From DATFQE01 sp963739085 (GTDB lineage Bacteria > Actinomycetota > Thermoleophilia > Gaiellales > Gaiellaceae): DNA of 64,000 bases. Where the stretch lies: NCBI GenBank assembly GCA_963739085.1, contig CAVTZA010000010.1, positions 124,001 through 188,000 on the forward strand. The letters are read 5' to 3'. Below, one piece after another: positions 17,088-24,495 of the stretch. A model generated the notes under the pieces. The model was given only the letters and a program-made list of their open reading frames with translations, was not told the DNA's origin and did no database searches. The translations under genes and the position numbers were made by a program. Position 1 is the stretch's first letter. Each line of letters starts with the position of its first letter.

Positions 17088-18306
17088 CGAACGGGCGCTT
17101 CGGCAGCAGGAAGGCCGCCATCGCGAGTGCCGAGATCCCGGCGACCTGGAAGGCCAGGTCGGTGCCGCCGACTTGGATCAACCAGCCGATGAGCGGAGCG
17201 CCGGCGGGCGCCAGTCCATGGAAGGCGAACAGGTAGAGGCTGAGCACCCGGCCACGCATGTGGTCGGGTGCGGTCAGCTGGAGCAATGAGTTCGAGTTCG
17301 CGCTCCAGAGCGTGAAGCACATTCCCGCGGCGAGCAGGAACAGAGCGCACGCGGCGACGCTCGACTGCGGGATGACGGCGAGCATGGCGATGCCGAAGCC
17401 GACGGTCCCGGTCAGCAGAGCCTTCCAGCTTGCCCGGCCGAGCGACGCGGTCACGAGGGCGCCGAGCAGCGCGCCGGCGCCGAAGGCCGCCGAGAGGAGG
17501 CCGAAGACCGCAGGTCCCCCGTCGAGCTCGTTCGCGAGCACGGGCAGGATCACGCCGTTGTTGACGCCGAGCGTGCCGACCACGAGGACGAGCAGCAGCA
17601 CCAGCCGTACGCGCCGGTCCGAGGCGGCGTAGACCAGTCCCTCGCGGACGCCGCCGATGAGCGTCGGGCGCTTCTCGGGGCGCTCGACCGGGTGCAGCTC
17701 ACTGGTCTTCATCAGCAGGAGCGCAGCGAGCACGGCCATGAAGCTGACGGCGTTCAGCGCGAAGCACGCTCCCACGCCGACGGATGCGATCAGGACGCCC
17801 GCGATGCCCGGCCCCACGATGCGTGAGGCGTTGAAGATGCTCGTGTTGAGCGCGATCGCGTTCGGCAGCTCGCGGCGCCCGACCATCTGGTACACGAGTG
17901 CGTGGCGGCCCGGCGAGTCGAAGACCTGCGCGACGCCCGCGAGCACCGCGAGCACGTAGACCTGCCAGATCTGGGCGGAGCCGGAGAAGGCCAGCGCGGC
18001 CAGCGCGACGGCGACCGCCATCGACGAGGCCTGCGTCGCCATCATCAGCCGCCGGTTGTCGAGCCGGTCGGCCAGGACGCCGGCGAAGAGCCCGAACAGC
18101 GTCTGCGGCGCGAAGCGGCAGAGCGTCAGGACGCCGACCGCGAGCGGAGACCGCGTGAGCTCGTAGACGAACCAGGCGAGCGCGACGTTCTGCATCCACG
18201 TCCCGCTGACCGAGATCACCTGGCCGGTGAAGAAGAGGCGGAAGTTCCTGTGCTTGCGGAGGCTGGCGAACGTGCGCTCGTTGAACGCGTGGATCGCCGC
18301 CGTCAC
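17059..18306 (-). CDS. MFS transporter (415 aa)
   Basis: Major facilitator with about 12 membrane helices (for example RLFFTGQVISVSGTWMQNVA, VGVLTLCRFAPQTLFGLFAG, ADRLDNRRLMM as the loop 2-3 motif), of the EntS/MFS_3 type that exports drugs or siderophores. GTG at 18306 overlaps the MarR stop by 4 nt, so it is the second gene of a MarR-MFS operon and probably under MarR control. Confidence 0.87.
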   Translation of the reverse strand: MTAAIHAFNERTFASLRKHRNFRLFFTGQVISVSGTWMQNVALAWFVYELTRSPLAVGVLTLCRFAPQTLFGLFAGVLADRLDNRRLMMATQASSMAVAVALAALAFSGSAQIWQVYVLAVLAGVAQVFDSPGRHALVYQMVGRRELPNAIALNTSIFNASRIVGPGIAGVLIASVGVGACFALNAVSFMAVLAALLLMKTSELHPVERPEKRPTLIGGVREGLVYAASDRRVRLVLLLVLVVGTLGVNNGVILPVLANELDGGPAVFGLLSAAFGAGALLGALVTASLGRASWKALLTGTVGFGIAMLAVIPQSSVAACALFLLAAGMCFTLWSANSNSLLQLTAPDHMRGRVLSLYLFAFHGLAPAGAPLIGWLIQVGGTDLAFQVAGISALAMAAFLLPKRPFATPQPRAAA

Positions 18307-18755
18307 GCCAGGTCGTCCTCGAGCAGCTCCGAGAGCGGTTCGATCGCGGCCTCCACGGCAGCAAGTTGGTCGGGCGACAACCGCTTCAGGCGCGCGGCGA
18401 GCCAGGCGGTCCGCCTCGTGCGAACGGTGCGCAGGATGCGGTCGCCCTGCTCGGTCACCCAAAGCGCCTGGCGCCGGCGGTCGAGCGGGTCAGCCGTCCG
18501 CCTCACGAGCCCCGCCTTCTCCAGCCGGGAGACGGCGACGGACATCGACGCTGGGGAGATGCGCTCGCGCGCGGCGAGCGTGCGCACGCCGATCCCCGGC
18601 GCCTTGCGGATGAGGTGCAGCAGCGCTGCCTGACCGGCGGTCACCCCGAAGGCCGCAGTCTCGCGGCGGAGCTCGCGGCTCAGCCTCATCAGGACCGGCC
18701 GAAGTGCACCGGCAACCTCGGTCGGCGACGACAGCGAAGCGAGATCTTGCGACAT
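18303..18755 (-). CDS. MarR-family transcriptional regulator (150 aa)
   Basis: Winged HTH of the MarR type: QAALLHLIRKAPGIGVRTLA, RISPASMSVAVSRLEKAGLV, RRTADPLDRRRQALWVTEQG (wing with the conserved DxRR). Likely autorepressor of the marR-MFS operon: two perfect palindromes lie between -2 and -39 relative to its ATG, and a TAGTCT box 8 nt before the ATG sits inside the proximal palindrome. Confidence 0.9.
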   Translation of the reverse strand: MSQDLASLSSPTEVAGALRPVLMRLSRELRRETAAFGVTAGQAALLHLIRKAPGIGVRTLAARERISPASMSVAVSRLEKAGLVRRTADPLDRRRQALWVTEQGDRILRTVRTRRTAWLAARLKRLSPDQLAAVEAAIEPLSELLEDDLA

Positions 18756-18756
18756 C

Positions 18757-18794
18757 GTTAGTCAGACTAACAACAATCGTTAGCGACGCTAACG
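18757..18794 (-). promoter_or_regulatory. Twin MarR operators overlapping a leaderless promoter
   Basis: Site 1: GTTAGTC-A-GACTAAC (18757-18771, perfect 7-bp arms). Site 2: CGTTAGCG-A-CGCTAACG (18778-18794, perfect 8-bp arms). Centres are 22 bp apart, about two helical turns, so two dimers would bind the same face. TAGTCT on the minus strand within site 1 is a -10 box. Confidence 0.75.
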
Positions 18795-19053
18795 AAATCA
18801 CTCACTTGGGGCAGACCGCAAGGTTCGCGCCGGGCAGGCATCAATGCATCGAAGCCAGGTCAGTGCACGTAGAGGACGTGCCTCATGCGGCACCCGGCTT
18901 CCTCGTCATGGTGGGGCGCCTCCCCGGGGGGTCGGAGGCGCCCCCCTATGTCCGGGGGAACCAATGTTTCCCCCAGAAACCCCTCCGTTTCAGGTTCTTC
19001 TGAACGCCAACGGGGCCGGAGAGCCCGGCCCCTCTAAGAACTTGATGCTGTCG
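18795..19053. other. Intergenic region with several strong hairpins
   Basis: No convincing gene. Holds a perfect 11-bp stem (GGGGCGCCTCC at 18913-18923 with its complement at 18934-18944), a GGGGGAA/TTCCCCC hairpin (18954-18974) and the terminator at 19012-19032. It lies between a divergent promoter and the end of the glutaredoxin gene; the hairpins may stop transcription in both directions. Confidence 0.5.
19012..19032 (-). terminator. Terminator after the glutaredoxin gene
   Basis: GGGGCCGG-agagc-CCGGCCCC, a perfect 8-bp stem 22 nt past the glutaredoxin stop. No T-run, as is common in high-GC actinobacteria. Confidence 0.5.
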
Positions 19054-19422
19054 CTAAGCCGCAGCGAGCGCGATAACGCGCTCGTCGCGCGATTCCGTGT
19101 AGTCGTCGCCCAGGGCATCGGTGAGCTTCTCTTGCAGCTCGCCTGACGCTGCCAGCTCTTCGACGATGTCGGCGCCGCCTAGCAGTTCTCCCCTCACGAA
19201 CACTTGCGGGATCGTCGGCCAGCCCGACAGGGCCGAAAGTTCCTGCCTGAAGGCCGGGTCCGGGAGGATGTCGACCGCCGTGACCGGCGCGCCCGCTGCT
19301 CGGAGCGCTTCGAGCGCACGCTGCGAATTGCCGCACATCACGAAGCCCGGGGTGCCTTTCATGAAGAGAGCCACCGGCTCGTTGGTGATGATGTCCTCGA
19401 TCTGGGTCTTCAGCTCGCTCAT
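19054..19422 (-). CDS. Monothiol glutaredoxin (Grx4 family, CGNS variant)
   Basis: 122 aa. Glutathione/[2Fe-2S]-binding motif KGTPGFVMCGNSQRAL, where the usual active-site CGFS reads CGNS, followed by WPTIPQVFVRGELLGGADI (cis-Pro and GG...D glutathione-binding motifs). Monothiol glutaredoxins carry Fe-S clusters and work with BolA, whose gene overlaps it by 4 nt (ATGA). The usual roles are Fe-S transfer and iron sensing. The C-terminal 20 residues are an extra charged tail. Confidence 0.88.
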   Translation of the reverse strand: MSELKTQIEDIITNEPVALFMKGTPGFVMCGNSQRALEALRAAGAPVTAVDILPDPAFRQELSALSGWPTIPQVFVRGELLGGADIVEELAASGELQEKLTDALGDDYTESRDERVIALAAA

Positions 19423-19655
19423 CGCGCCCCCTTGGTCTTGATCCGCAGCTCGTGGATGGTCCCGTCGGCGAGCGGCGTCTCGAGCGCCGCGTAGACGAGG
19501 CGGTGCTGGTCGACGAGCGTGAGCCCGTCGAACCGGTCCGACGAGACCGTCACCTGGAAGTGATCGCCTCCGCCGGTGCGGTCGACCACCGCTATCTCGG
19601 TTGCCTCGGGAAAGGCACTCTCGAGGAGCGATTGAAGAGAGTCGGCGGCGACCAC
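19419..19655 (-). CDS. bolA: BolA-family protein (78 aa)
   Basis: Small alpha-beta protein with the BolA signature: ESAFPEATEIAVVDRTGGGDHFQVTVSSDRFDG (given here in two adjoining parts, residues ~12-45) and LVDQHRLVYAALE, containing the conserved His residues that help bind a cluster with glutaredoxin. GTG start at 19655. Upstream partner of the glutaredoxin gene and 34 nt after infA. Confidence 0.88.
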   Translation of the reverse strand: MVAADSLQSLLESAFPEATEIAVVDRTGGGDHFQVTVSSDRFDGLTLVDQHRLVYAALETPLADGTIHELRIKTKGAR

Positions 19656-19689
19656 GCGGCAATCGTAGCCACGGGGCCGCCGCCCGAAC

Positions 19690-19905
19690 TCAGCGGTAGC
19701 GGAAGACGATCCGGCCGCGCTCGAGGTCGTACGGCGAGAGCTCGACCTTCACACGGTCACCCGGGAAGATCCGGATGCGGTAGCGGCGCATCTTGCCCGC
19801 CGTGTAGCCGATCGTCTCATGGCCGTTGTCGAGGGTGATGCGGAACATGCCGTTCCGCAGGGCCTCGGTGACCTCGCCCTCGAACTCGATCTTCTCTTCC
19901 GCTAT
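19690..19905 (-). CDS. infA: Translation initiation factor IF-1, apparent ATA start
   Basis: S1-like OB-fold protein of 71 aa that binds the ribosomal A site during initiation: EFEGEVTEALRNGMF, GHETIGYTAGKMRRYRIRI, PGDRVKVELSPYDLERGRIV, ending FRYR. Between the in-frame TAG (which is the cspA stop) and the first conserved residues there are only four codons: GGC AGA GCC ATA. No ATG, GTG or TTG is available, so ATA at 19905 sits where Met is expected. Either AUA initiation, possibly coupled to cspA termination, or a G-to-A error. Part of a cspA-infA-bolA-grx operon. Confidence 0.85.
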   Translation of the reverse strand: MAEEKIEFEGEVTEALRNGMFRITLDNGHETIGYTAGKMRRYRIRIFPGDRVKVELSPYDLERGRIVFRYR

Positions 19906-19914
19906 GGCTCTGCC

Positions 19915-20130
19915 CTACGAAGTCGTGACGACGTTCGTCGCCTCAGGGCCCTTCGTTCCCTCGCGCACCTCGAACTCCACCTTCGCGCCCTCGGTGAGGG
20001 ACTTGAAGCCGGTGCCCTCGATGTTGGAGTGGTGGACGAAGATGTCCTTCCCACCACCCTCGCCGTCGTCGGGCGAGATGAAGCCGTAGCCCTTGGCGTC
20101 GTTGAACCACTTGACGGTTCCGGTTGCCAT
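19915..20130 (-). CDS. cspA: Cold-shock domain protein
   Basis: 71-aa single cold-shock domain: TGTVKWFNDAKGYGFISPDD (RNP-1) and DIFVHHSNI (RNP-2). RNA chaperone. Strong ribosome site AGGGAGGT about 11 nt before the ATG. Its TAG stop is in frame with infA, four codons upstream of the infA start position. A leader of at least 80 nt contains GTCCT-g-AGGAC (20176-20186). Confidence 0.92.
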   Translation of the reverse strand: MATGTVKWFNDAKGYGFISPDDGEGGGKDIFVHHSNIEGTGFKSLTEGAKVEFEVREGTKGPEATNVVTTS

Positions 20131-20245
20131 CTGGAGATGTACCTCCCTTGTGTTTTTTCGAACGCAGTCAGGGAGGTCCTGAGGACTACCGCCGAACAGA
20201 CGCTCTTTTGAACGGCGGGAGTGTAGCCCCTCTCACGAAGAAAGT

Positions 20246-20280
20246 GCGAAGCCCGCCCCGAGGAGTAGGGCGGGCTTCGC
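20246..20280 (-). terminator. Rho-independent-like terminator of the RTX-repeat gene
   Basis: Perfect 13-bp stem GCGAAGCCCGCCC/GGGCGGGCTTCGC with a 9-nt loop, 30 nt past the stop at 20311. On the minus strand it is followed by ACTTTCTTC, a short T-rich tract. Confidence 0.7.
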
Positions 20281-20310
20281 TTGTCCGGAGAGGGATGTGG
20301 GGAAGAGCTT

Positions 20311-20874
20311 CTAGTCCGCGTCCTTCGAAAGGACGGTGACGACCTTCTGGACCTCGCAGTCCGGGTTGACGACGTCGCTCTCCTGCGAGTTGAGCCACAC
20401 GACATCGCGACCGGGGCCGCAGTTGATCGTGTCGACCATGTCGTCGTTGGCCAGGGCGTGCATGCGGTCGTCGCCCGGCCCACCGTTCTCGGTGTCGACT
20501 CCGCGGCCGACCCAGATGCGGTCGTTGCCGTCGCCACCGTCGATGGTGTCGTTGCCGTGGCGGCCGCGGACGACGTCGTTGCCGCCGCTGCCGTTGAGCG
20601 TGTCGTTGCCCGGGCCGCCGACGACGTAGTCGTTGCCTTCGCCGGCGTCCACGGTGTCGTTGCCCCAGCCGGCCCAGATGCGGTCCCTGCCGCCGAGCGC
20701 GGTGATGAGGTCGTCGCCTCCGCGAGCGAGGAAGCGCTCGGGAGCGTCGCTGCCGTTCAACACGTCGGGACCCTTCGTCCCCTTGTGCGTGACCAAGCGG
20801 TGTGCGGCCGCCGCGCTGACCACCATCGTCCCCAGAAGCGCGACGAGCCCGATAACGATGAGCCTGTGCTTCAC
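20311..20874 (-). CDS. Exported hemolysin-type calcium-binding (RTX) repeat protein (187 aa)
   Basis: N-terminal signal peptide (MKHRLIVIGLVALLGTMVVS then AAAAH). Residues ~45-150 contain repeated GGxGxDxx nonapeptides (GGDDLITALGGRDRI, GPGNDTLNGSGGNDVV, GNDTIDGGDGNDRI) that form a calcium-binding beta-roll. The C-terminal part has a Cys pair (INCGPGRD, NPDCEV). No catalytic domain, so probably structural or secreted. GTG start with GAGGAGG upstream. Confidence 0.82.
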   Translation of the reverse strand: MKHRLIVIGLVALLGTMVVSAAAAHRLVTHKGTKGPDVLNGSDAPERFLARGGDDLITALGGRDRIWAGWGNDTVDAGEGNDYVVGGPGNDTLNGSGGNDVVRGRHGNDTIDGGDGNDRIWVGRGVDTENGGPGDDRMHALANDDMVDTINCGPGRDVVWLNSQESDVVNPDCEVQKVVTVLSKDAD

Positions 20875-20992
20875 GTTCGTTGACCTCCTCGTGGGAAGCT
20901 TGCGGTGGGACTATCCCCGCGGCGCATTAGCTCCTCGTAGGCGGTCTGAAAAGCTTCTGTTAGGGAGCCTTATTAGGCACACTTGGCCTCCG

Positions 20993-21985
20993 ATGCCCGG
21001 ACCCTTCGATGTCCTCCGCACGATCGGCGACCAGCTCCGCCGCAACCCGGCCTCGGAGCCGGCCGTCGACTGGGTGACGGAGCAGTTCGAGGCCTTCCGT
21101 CGTCCCGAGCGCGAGCGCTCGTTCGAAGAGCTGCAGGCGGAGCTCGATTCCCTCGTCGGGCTCGAGACCGTGAAGGAGCAGGTGCGGGCGCTCGTCGCGT
21201 TCCTGCAGGTCCAGGGGAGGCGCAAGGAGGCGGGGCTGCCCGAGGTCGCGACCGGCCAGCACCTCGTCTTCCTCGGCAATCCGGGCACCGGGAAGACGAC
21301 GGTCGCTCGGCTGCTCGCGGAGATGTACCGCTCGATGGGGCTCCTGCGGAAGGGCCATCTCGTCGAGACCGACCGCGCGGGGCTCGTCGGCCAGTTCGTC
21401 GGGACGACGGCGCTCAAGACCGATCGCGTGATCCGGCGCGCGCTCGACGGCGTCCTCTTCATCGATGAGGCCTACGCGCTGGCGCCCGACAACGCGTACC
21501 ACGACTTCGGCGCCGAGGCGATCGAGACGCTGCTGAAGCGGATGGAGGACTTCCGTCACCGCCTGGTGGTGATCGTCGCGGGCTATCCGCGGCTTATGAA
21601 CCGCCTCCTCGACTCGAACCCCGGCCTGCGCTCCCGCTTCGCGCGCGAGATCTCGTTTCCCGACTATTCGACCGACGAGCTCATCTCGATCACGGGCAAG
21701 TTCGCGGCCGACCACGAGTACGTGCTGCGCGACGGCGCGGAGGAGGTGCTGCGCGCTGTGCTCGACGGGGCGGTTCGCGGCGAGGGCTTCGGCAACGCGA
21801 GGTTTGCCAGGACGCTCTTCGAGCAGGCGCTCAACGCGCAGGCGCTGCGGCTCACCGAGCGGCTGGACACGGCCGGGCCCGAAGACCTGACCGCGCTCAC
21901 AGGTGACGACCTCGCGGCCGCCGCCCGCGCGCTCGGCGAGGAGCCCGCGCGCTCGTCGCGGTGGCGGCGGAAGCGCGCCTCCTAG
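20993..21985 (+). CDS. CbbX/SpoVK-type AAA+ ATPase (330 aa)
   Basis: N-terminal helical region, then a single AAA+ module: Walker A LGNPGTGKTTVARLL (~residue 97), Walker B GVLFIDEAYAL (~155), NPGLRSRFAREISF (arginine-finger/sensor region, ~203). The family includes CbbX rubisco activase and EccA of ESS systems; neither partner is seen here, so the substrate is unknown. ATG at 20993. The stop TAG overlaps the convergent PHP-gene stop in CTAG (21982-21985). Confidence 0.85.
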   Translation: MPGPFDVLRTIGDQLRRNPASEPAVDWVTEQFEAFRRPERERSFEELQAELDSLVGLETVKEQVRALVAFLQVQGRRKEAGLPEVATGQHLVFLGNPGTGKTTVARLLAEMYRSMGLLRKGHLVETDRAGLVGQFVGTTALKTDRVIRRALDGVLFIDEAYALAPDNAYHDFGAEAIETLLKRMEDFRHRLVVIVAGYPRLMNRLLDSNPGLRSRFAREISFPDYSTDELISITGKFAADHEYVLRDGAEEVLRAVLDGAVRGEGFGNARFARTLFEQALNAQALRLTERLDTAGPEDLTALTGDDLAAAARALGEEPARSSRWRRKRAS

Positions 21986-22716
21986 GCCGCGAGCTGCCCG
22001 CCGCTGTCGAGGCGGGTCAGGTAAACCGGGAGCGGCGAGCGGAGGTAGCCGATCAGCGCCTCCTCGTCCTTCGCGCAGGGGACGAGCGTCTTCCAGCCGT
22101 CGAGGTGCTCGATTCGGTGGAAGTCGCCGCATGCGACGAACGGCAGTCGCGCATCGCCGACCCAGGCGAACAGGCGCGTGCGATTGAACAGCTCGTAGCG
22201 GTCGACGAGCGGCTCCAGGCGTTCCCGGTCGTGCGAGAACCGCCGCGTCGTTCGTGCGGGAGAGCGGTCGGCGTCGTCGGCAAACGGGTGCGCGGCAACG
22301 GTTGCGGCTCCGGCGGCGCGGGCCTCCGCGAGCGCCGCCTCGAGGCCGGCGTCGACGGAGACGAACGTGCGCAGTCCGAGCGCGAGCGCGTGCGCCGCGC
22401 GAAGCGGGTCGAGGTCGTTCCACGTCAGCTCGAGGCCCGGGAGCAGCAGCAGGTCGTAGCGTTTCCGGGCACGGGCCGCCTCGCGGACGACCTCGGCAAG
22501 GTAGTCGTCGTAGTTCTCGGCGTGAACGGCGCGAGGCAGGCGCTCGGCCTCGGGCAGCCAGGGGTCGTCCTCCCGGACGCTGTGATCCGTCACGCAGAGC
22601 GCGTCGAAGCCGAGACCGCCGTAGAGGTCGACGAGCTCGCGCAGCGACAGCGAACCGTCGCTCCAGGTCGAGTGCGCGTGGAGCTCGCAGAGGAGCGGCG
22701 CAGGCCTCGTCCTCAT
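21982..22716 (-). CDS. PHP-domain metal-dependent hydrolase (244 aa)
   Basis: Polymerase/histidinol-phosphatase fold: ELHAHSTWSDGSLS (metal site), DALCVTDHS, LLPGLELTWND, TVAAHPF and FVACGDFHRIEHLDGWK. These give the His/Asp set for a three-metal phosphoesterase. Substrate unknown. ATG at 22716 chosen because the first conserved block follows within 15 residues; longer forms would overlap the divergent Sco gene. Confidence 0.82.
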   Translation of the reverse strand: MRTRPAPLLCELHAHSTWSDGSLSLRELVDLYGGLGFDALCVTDHSVREDDPWLPEAERLPRAVHAENYDDYLAEVVREAARARKRYDLLLLPGLELTWNDLDPLRAAHALALGLRTFVSVDAGLEAALAEARAAGAATVAAHPFADDADRSPARTTRRFSHDRERLEPLVDRYELFNRTRLFAWVGDARLPFVACGDFHRIEHLDGWKTLVPCAKDEEALIGYLRSPLPVYLTRLDSGGQLAA

Positions 22717-22858
22717 CTCGTAGACAGGTTCGGCGCCGGGCCGCGATCCCGGGGCGCGAGGTGGTTGGCAGCGAGTGAAAAGCTGGTGAACGCCCTCGTC
22801 GGCGGCGAGTGCGAGTGCGGCGCCTGTGCGGCGACGACGCGCTTCACGTAGCGATGAT

Positions 22859-23551
22859 GTGCGCGTGCCCACCCGTCGGCTCGTCTTGCTCGCCGTAGCG
22901 GGCGCCCTCCCGTTTGCGCTGGCGCTTGCGGGGCTCTTCGCCTTCCGCGACGCGGAGGCGACCCCCGCTTACCGCGGGTCGAGGCCGCCCGAGGGCATGA
23001 AGGCGTCCGACTTTCGCCTGCGCAGCTACACGGGCAAGGACGTGCGCCTTGCCGACCTGCGCGGGAAGGCGCTCGCTCTGACGTTCCTCGACGCCCAGTG
23101 CAAGGACGCCTGCCCGATCATCGCCGCCGTCGTTCCGCGCGCCCAGGCTCTGCTCACGCCCAGCGAACGCGGCCGGGTGGCGTTCGTGGCGATCTCGACC
23201 GACCCGGCCGAGGACACGCCCGCGGCGGTCCGTGCGTTCCTGCGCCGCTACCGGGCCGACGGAGCGCTCGACTACCTGATCGCGCCGGCGCCCGCGGTGC
23301 GCAGGAGCTGGCGGTCCTACGGCGTGCTCGCCTCGGAGCGCAGTGGCTCGGACAGCCTGCACAGCGCCCCGGTTCGGATCTACAAACCGGACGGCGAGTG
23401 GGTCTCGAGCCTCAGTGCCGGAGCAGACCTCAGCCCGAGGAACCTCGCGCACGACCTCCGGGTTGCGCTCGGCGACCGACTGACTACCGGAGCAGGAAGC
23501 CGGTGCCAAGCGGGTCGCCGGGCTCCAGGACGAACTCGTGCCGGCCCGTGA
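22859..23551 (+). CDS. Sco1/SenC-family thioredoxin-fold copper chaperone (230 aa)
   Basis: Membrane-anchored protein: one hydrophobic N-terminal segment (LVLLAVAGALPFALALAGLF), then a thioredoxin fold with the copper-binding CKDACP (CxxxCP) and the distal His in SLHSAPVRIY. Assists CuA assembly in cytochrome c oxidase. GTG at 22859 (VRVPTRR); GTG at 22865 is an alternative. Its 3' end overlaps the convergent racemase gene by 68 nt. Confidence 0.82.
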   Translation: MRVPTRRLVLLAVAGALPFALALAGLFAFRDAEATPAYRGSRPPEGMKASDFRLRSYTGKDVRLADLRGKALALTFLDAQCKDACPIIAAVVPRAQALLTPSERGRVAFVAISTDPAEDTPAAVRAFLRRYRADGALDYLIAPAPAVRRSWRSYGVLASERSGSDSLHSAPVRIYKPDGEWVSSLSAGADLSPRNLAHDLRVALGDRLTTGAGSRCQAGRRAPGRTRAGP

Positions 23552-24479
23552 GATGAGCCTCGCCGCCGATCTCGGTGACCACGGCGGGGCGGCCCGCCAC
23601 CTCCACCTCTTCGACCACCCGGCCCGTGAACTCGGTGCCGACGATGCCGCTGTGACGGAGGATCTCGCCGGTCGCCAGCTCGCCGCGCGCATGCAGGACC
23701 GCCAGCCGTGCGGACGTCCCGCTCCCGCATGGGGAGCGGTCGACCTCGCCGTCGGCGAACACCGTGACGTTGCGCTGGGCGAGGCGCTCTGGAGCGTCGA
23801 AGAAGATCACGCCGTAGACACCGTGCAGCTCGGGCTCGTGCGGATGGACGATCTCGAGCTCGGCCTCGAGCGCGTGCTTCAGCTCTCGGCCGAGCTCGAT
23901 CAGCTCGGGTAGCCGTCCGGGCTCGACCGCGAGGCCTGCCGAGGCGGCCGGAAGGCTCGCGTAGAACGCCCCGCCGTACGCGACGTCCACGACGAGCCTT
24001 CCGCGGGTCGTCTCCACCTGGACGTCCATGGCGTGGACGAAGGCGGGGACGTTCCGAAAGCTCACCGACTCGACGCGCCCGTCCGCGACCGTCGCCGTCA
24101 CCGGCAGGGTTCCCGACGGGACGTCGATCCGCAGCTCCGTCCGGGGCTCGCCCGCGGGCAGCATGCCGGTCTCGAGGGCGGCGGTCGCGAGCGCGATCGT
24201 GCCGTGTCCGCACGCCGTGCTGAAGCCGGCGTTGTGGAAGAAGAGCACGCCGAGGTCGCTTCCCTCGGCGGCCGGGTCGGTGACGAAGCAGCCGTACATG
24301 TCGGCGTGGCCGCGCGGCTCGTTGACGAGGAACGCCCGCACGTGGTCGAGGTGCTCCTCCGCGTAGCGCCGCTTGTCGAGGATCGTGGCGCCGGGGATCG
24401 GGTCGACGCCGCCGGTGACGATCCGGAACGGCTCGCCGGCGGTGTGGTAGTCGAGCGTCGTGACCACCAGCCCCTCCAC
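23484..24479 (-). CDS. Proline racemase / 4-hydroxyproline epimerase family enzyme (331 aa)
   Basis: PLP-independent racemase with two catalytic Cys: Cys90 in STACGHGTIA and Cys251 in DRSPCGSGTSAR. Both are present, favouring racemase or epimerase activity over trans-3-hydroxyproline dehydratase, in which the first Cys is replaced. Substrate (proline, hydroxyproline or other) cannot be fixed from sequence. ATG at 24479; the next minus-strand gene upstream of it is not co-oriented, so it is likely monocistronic. Confidence 0.87.
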   Translation of the reverse strand: MEGLVVTTLDYHTAGEPFRIVTGGVDPIPGATILDKRRYAEEHLDHVRAFLVNEPRGHADMYGCFVTDPAAEGSDLGVLFFHNAGFSTACGHGTIALATAALETGMLPAGEPRTELRIDVPSGTLPVTATVADGRVESVSFRNVPAFVHAMDVQVETTRGRLVVDVAYGGAFYASLPAASAGLAVEPGRLPELIELGRELKHALEAELEIVHPHEPELHGVYGVIFFDAPERLAQRNVTVFADGEVDRSPCGSGTSARLAVLHARGELATGEILRHSGIVGTEFTGRVVEEVEVAGRPAVVTEIGGEAHLTGRHEFVLEPGDPLGTGFLLR

Positions 24480-24495
24480 GCGACGATCTTAGGGC

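Noticed and set aside
18795..19053. Possible structured RNA gene in the hairpin-rich gap
   Set aside because: The hairpins are simple stems placed like terminators; no tRNA, riboswitch or other known RNA pattern could be matched by eye.
20311..20874. RTX-repeat protein as a hemolysin or secreted protease
   Set aside because: Only beta-roll repeats and a Sec-type signal peptide are present; no catalytic domain or type I secretion genes are nearby.
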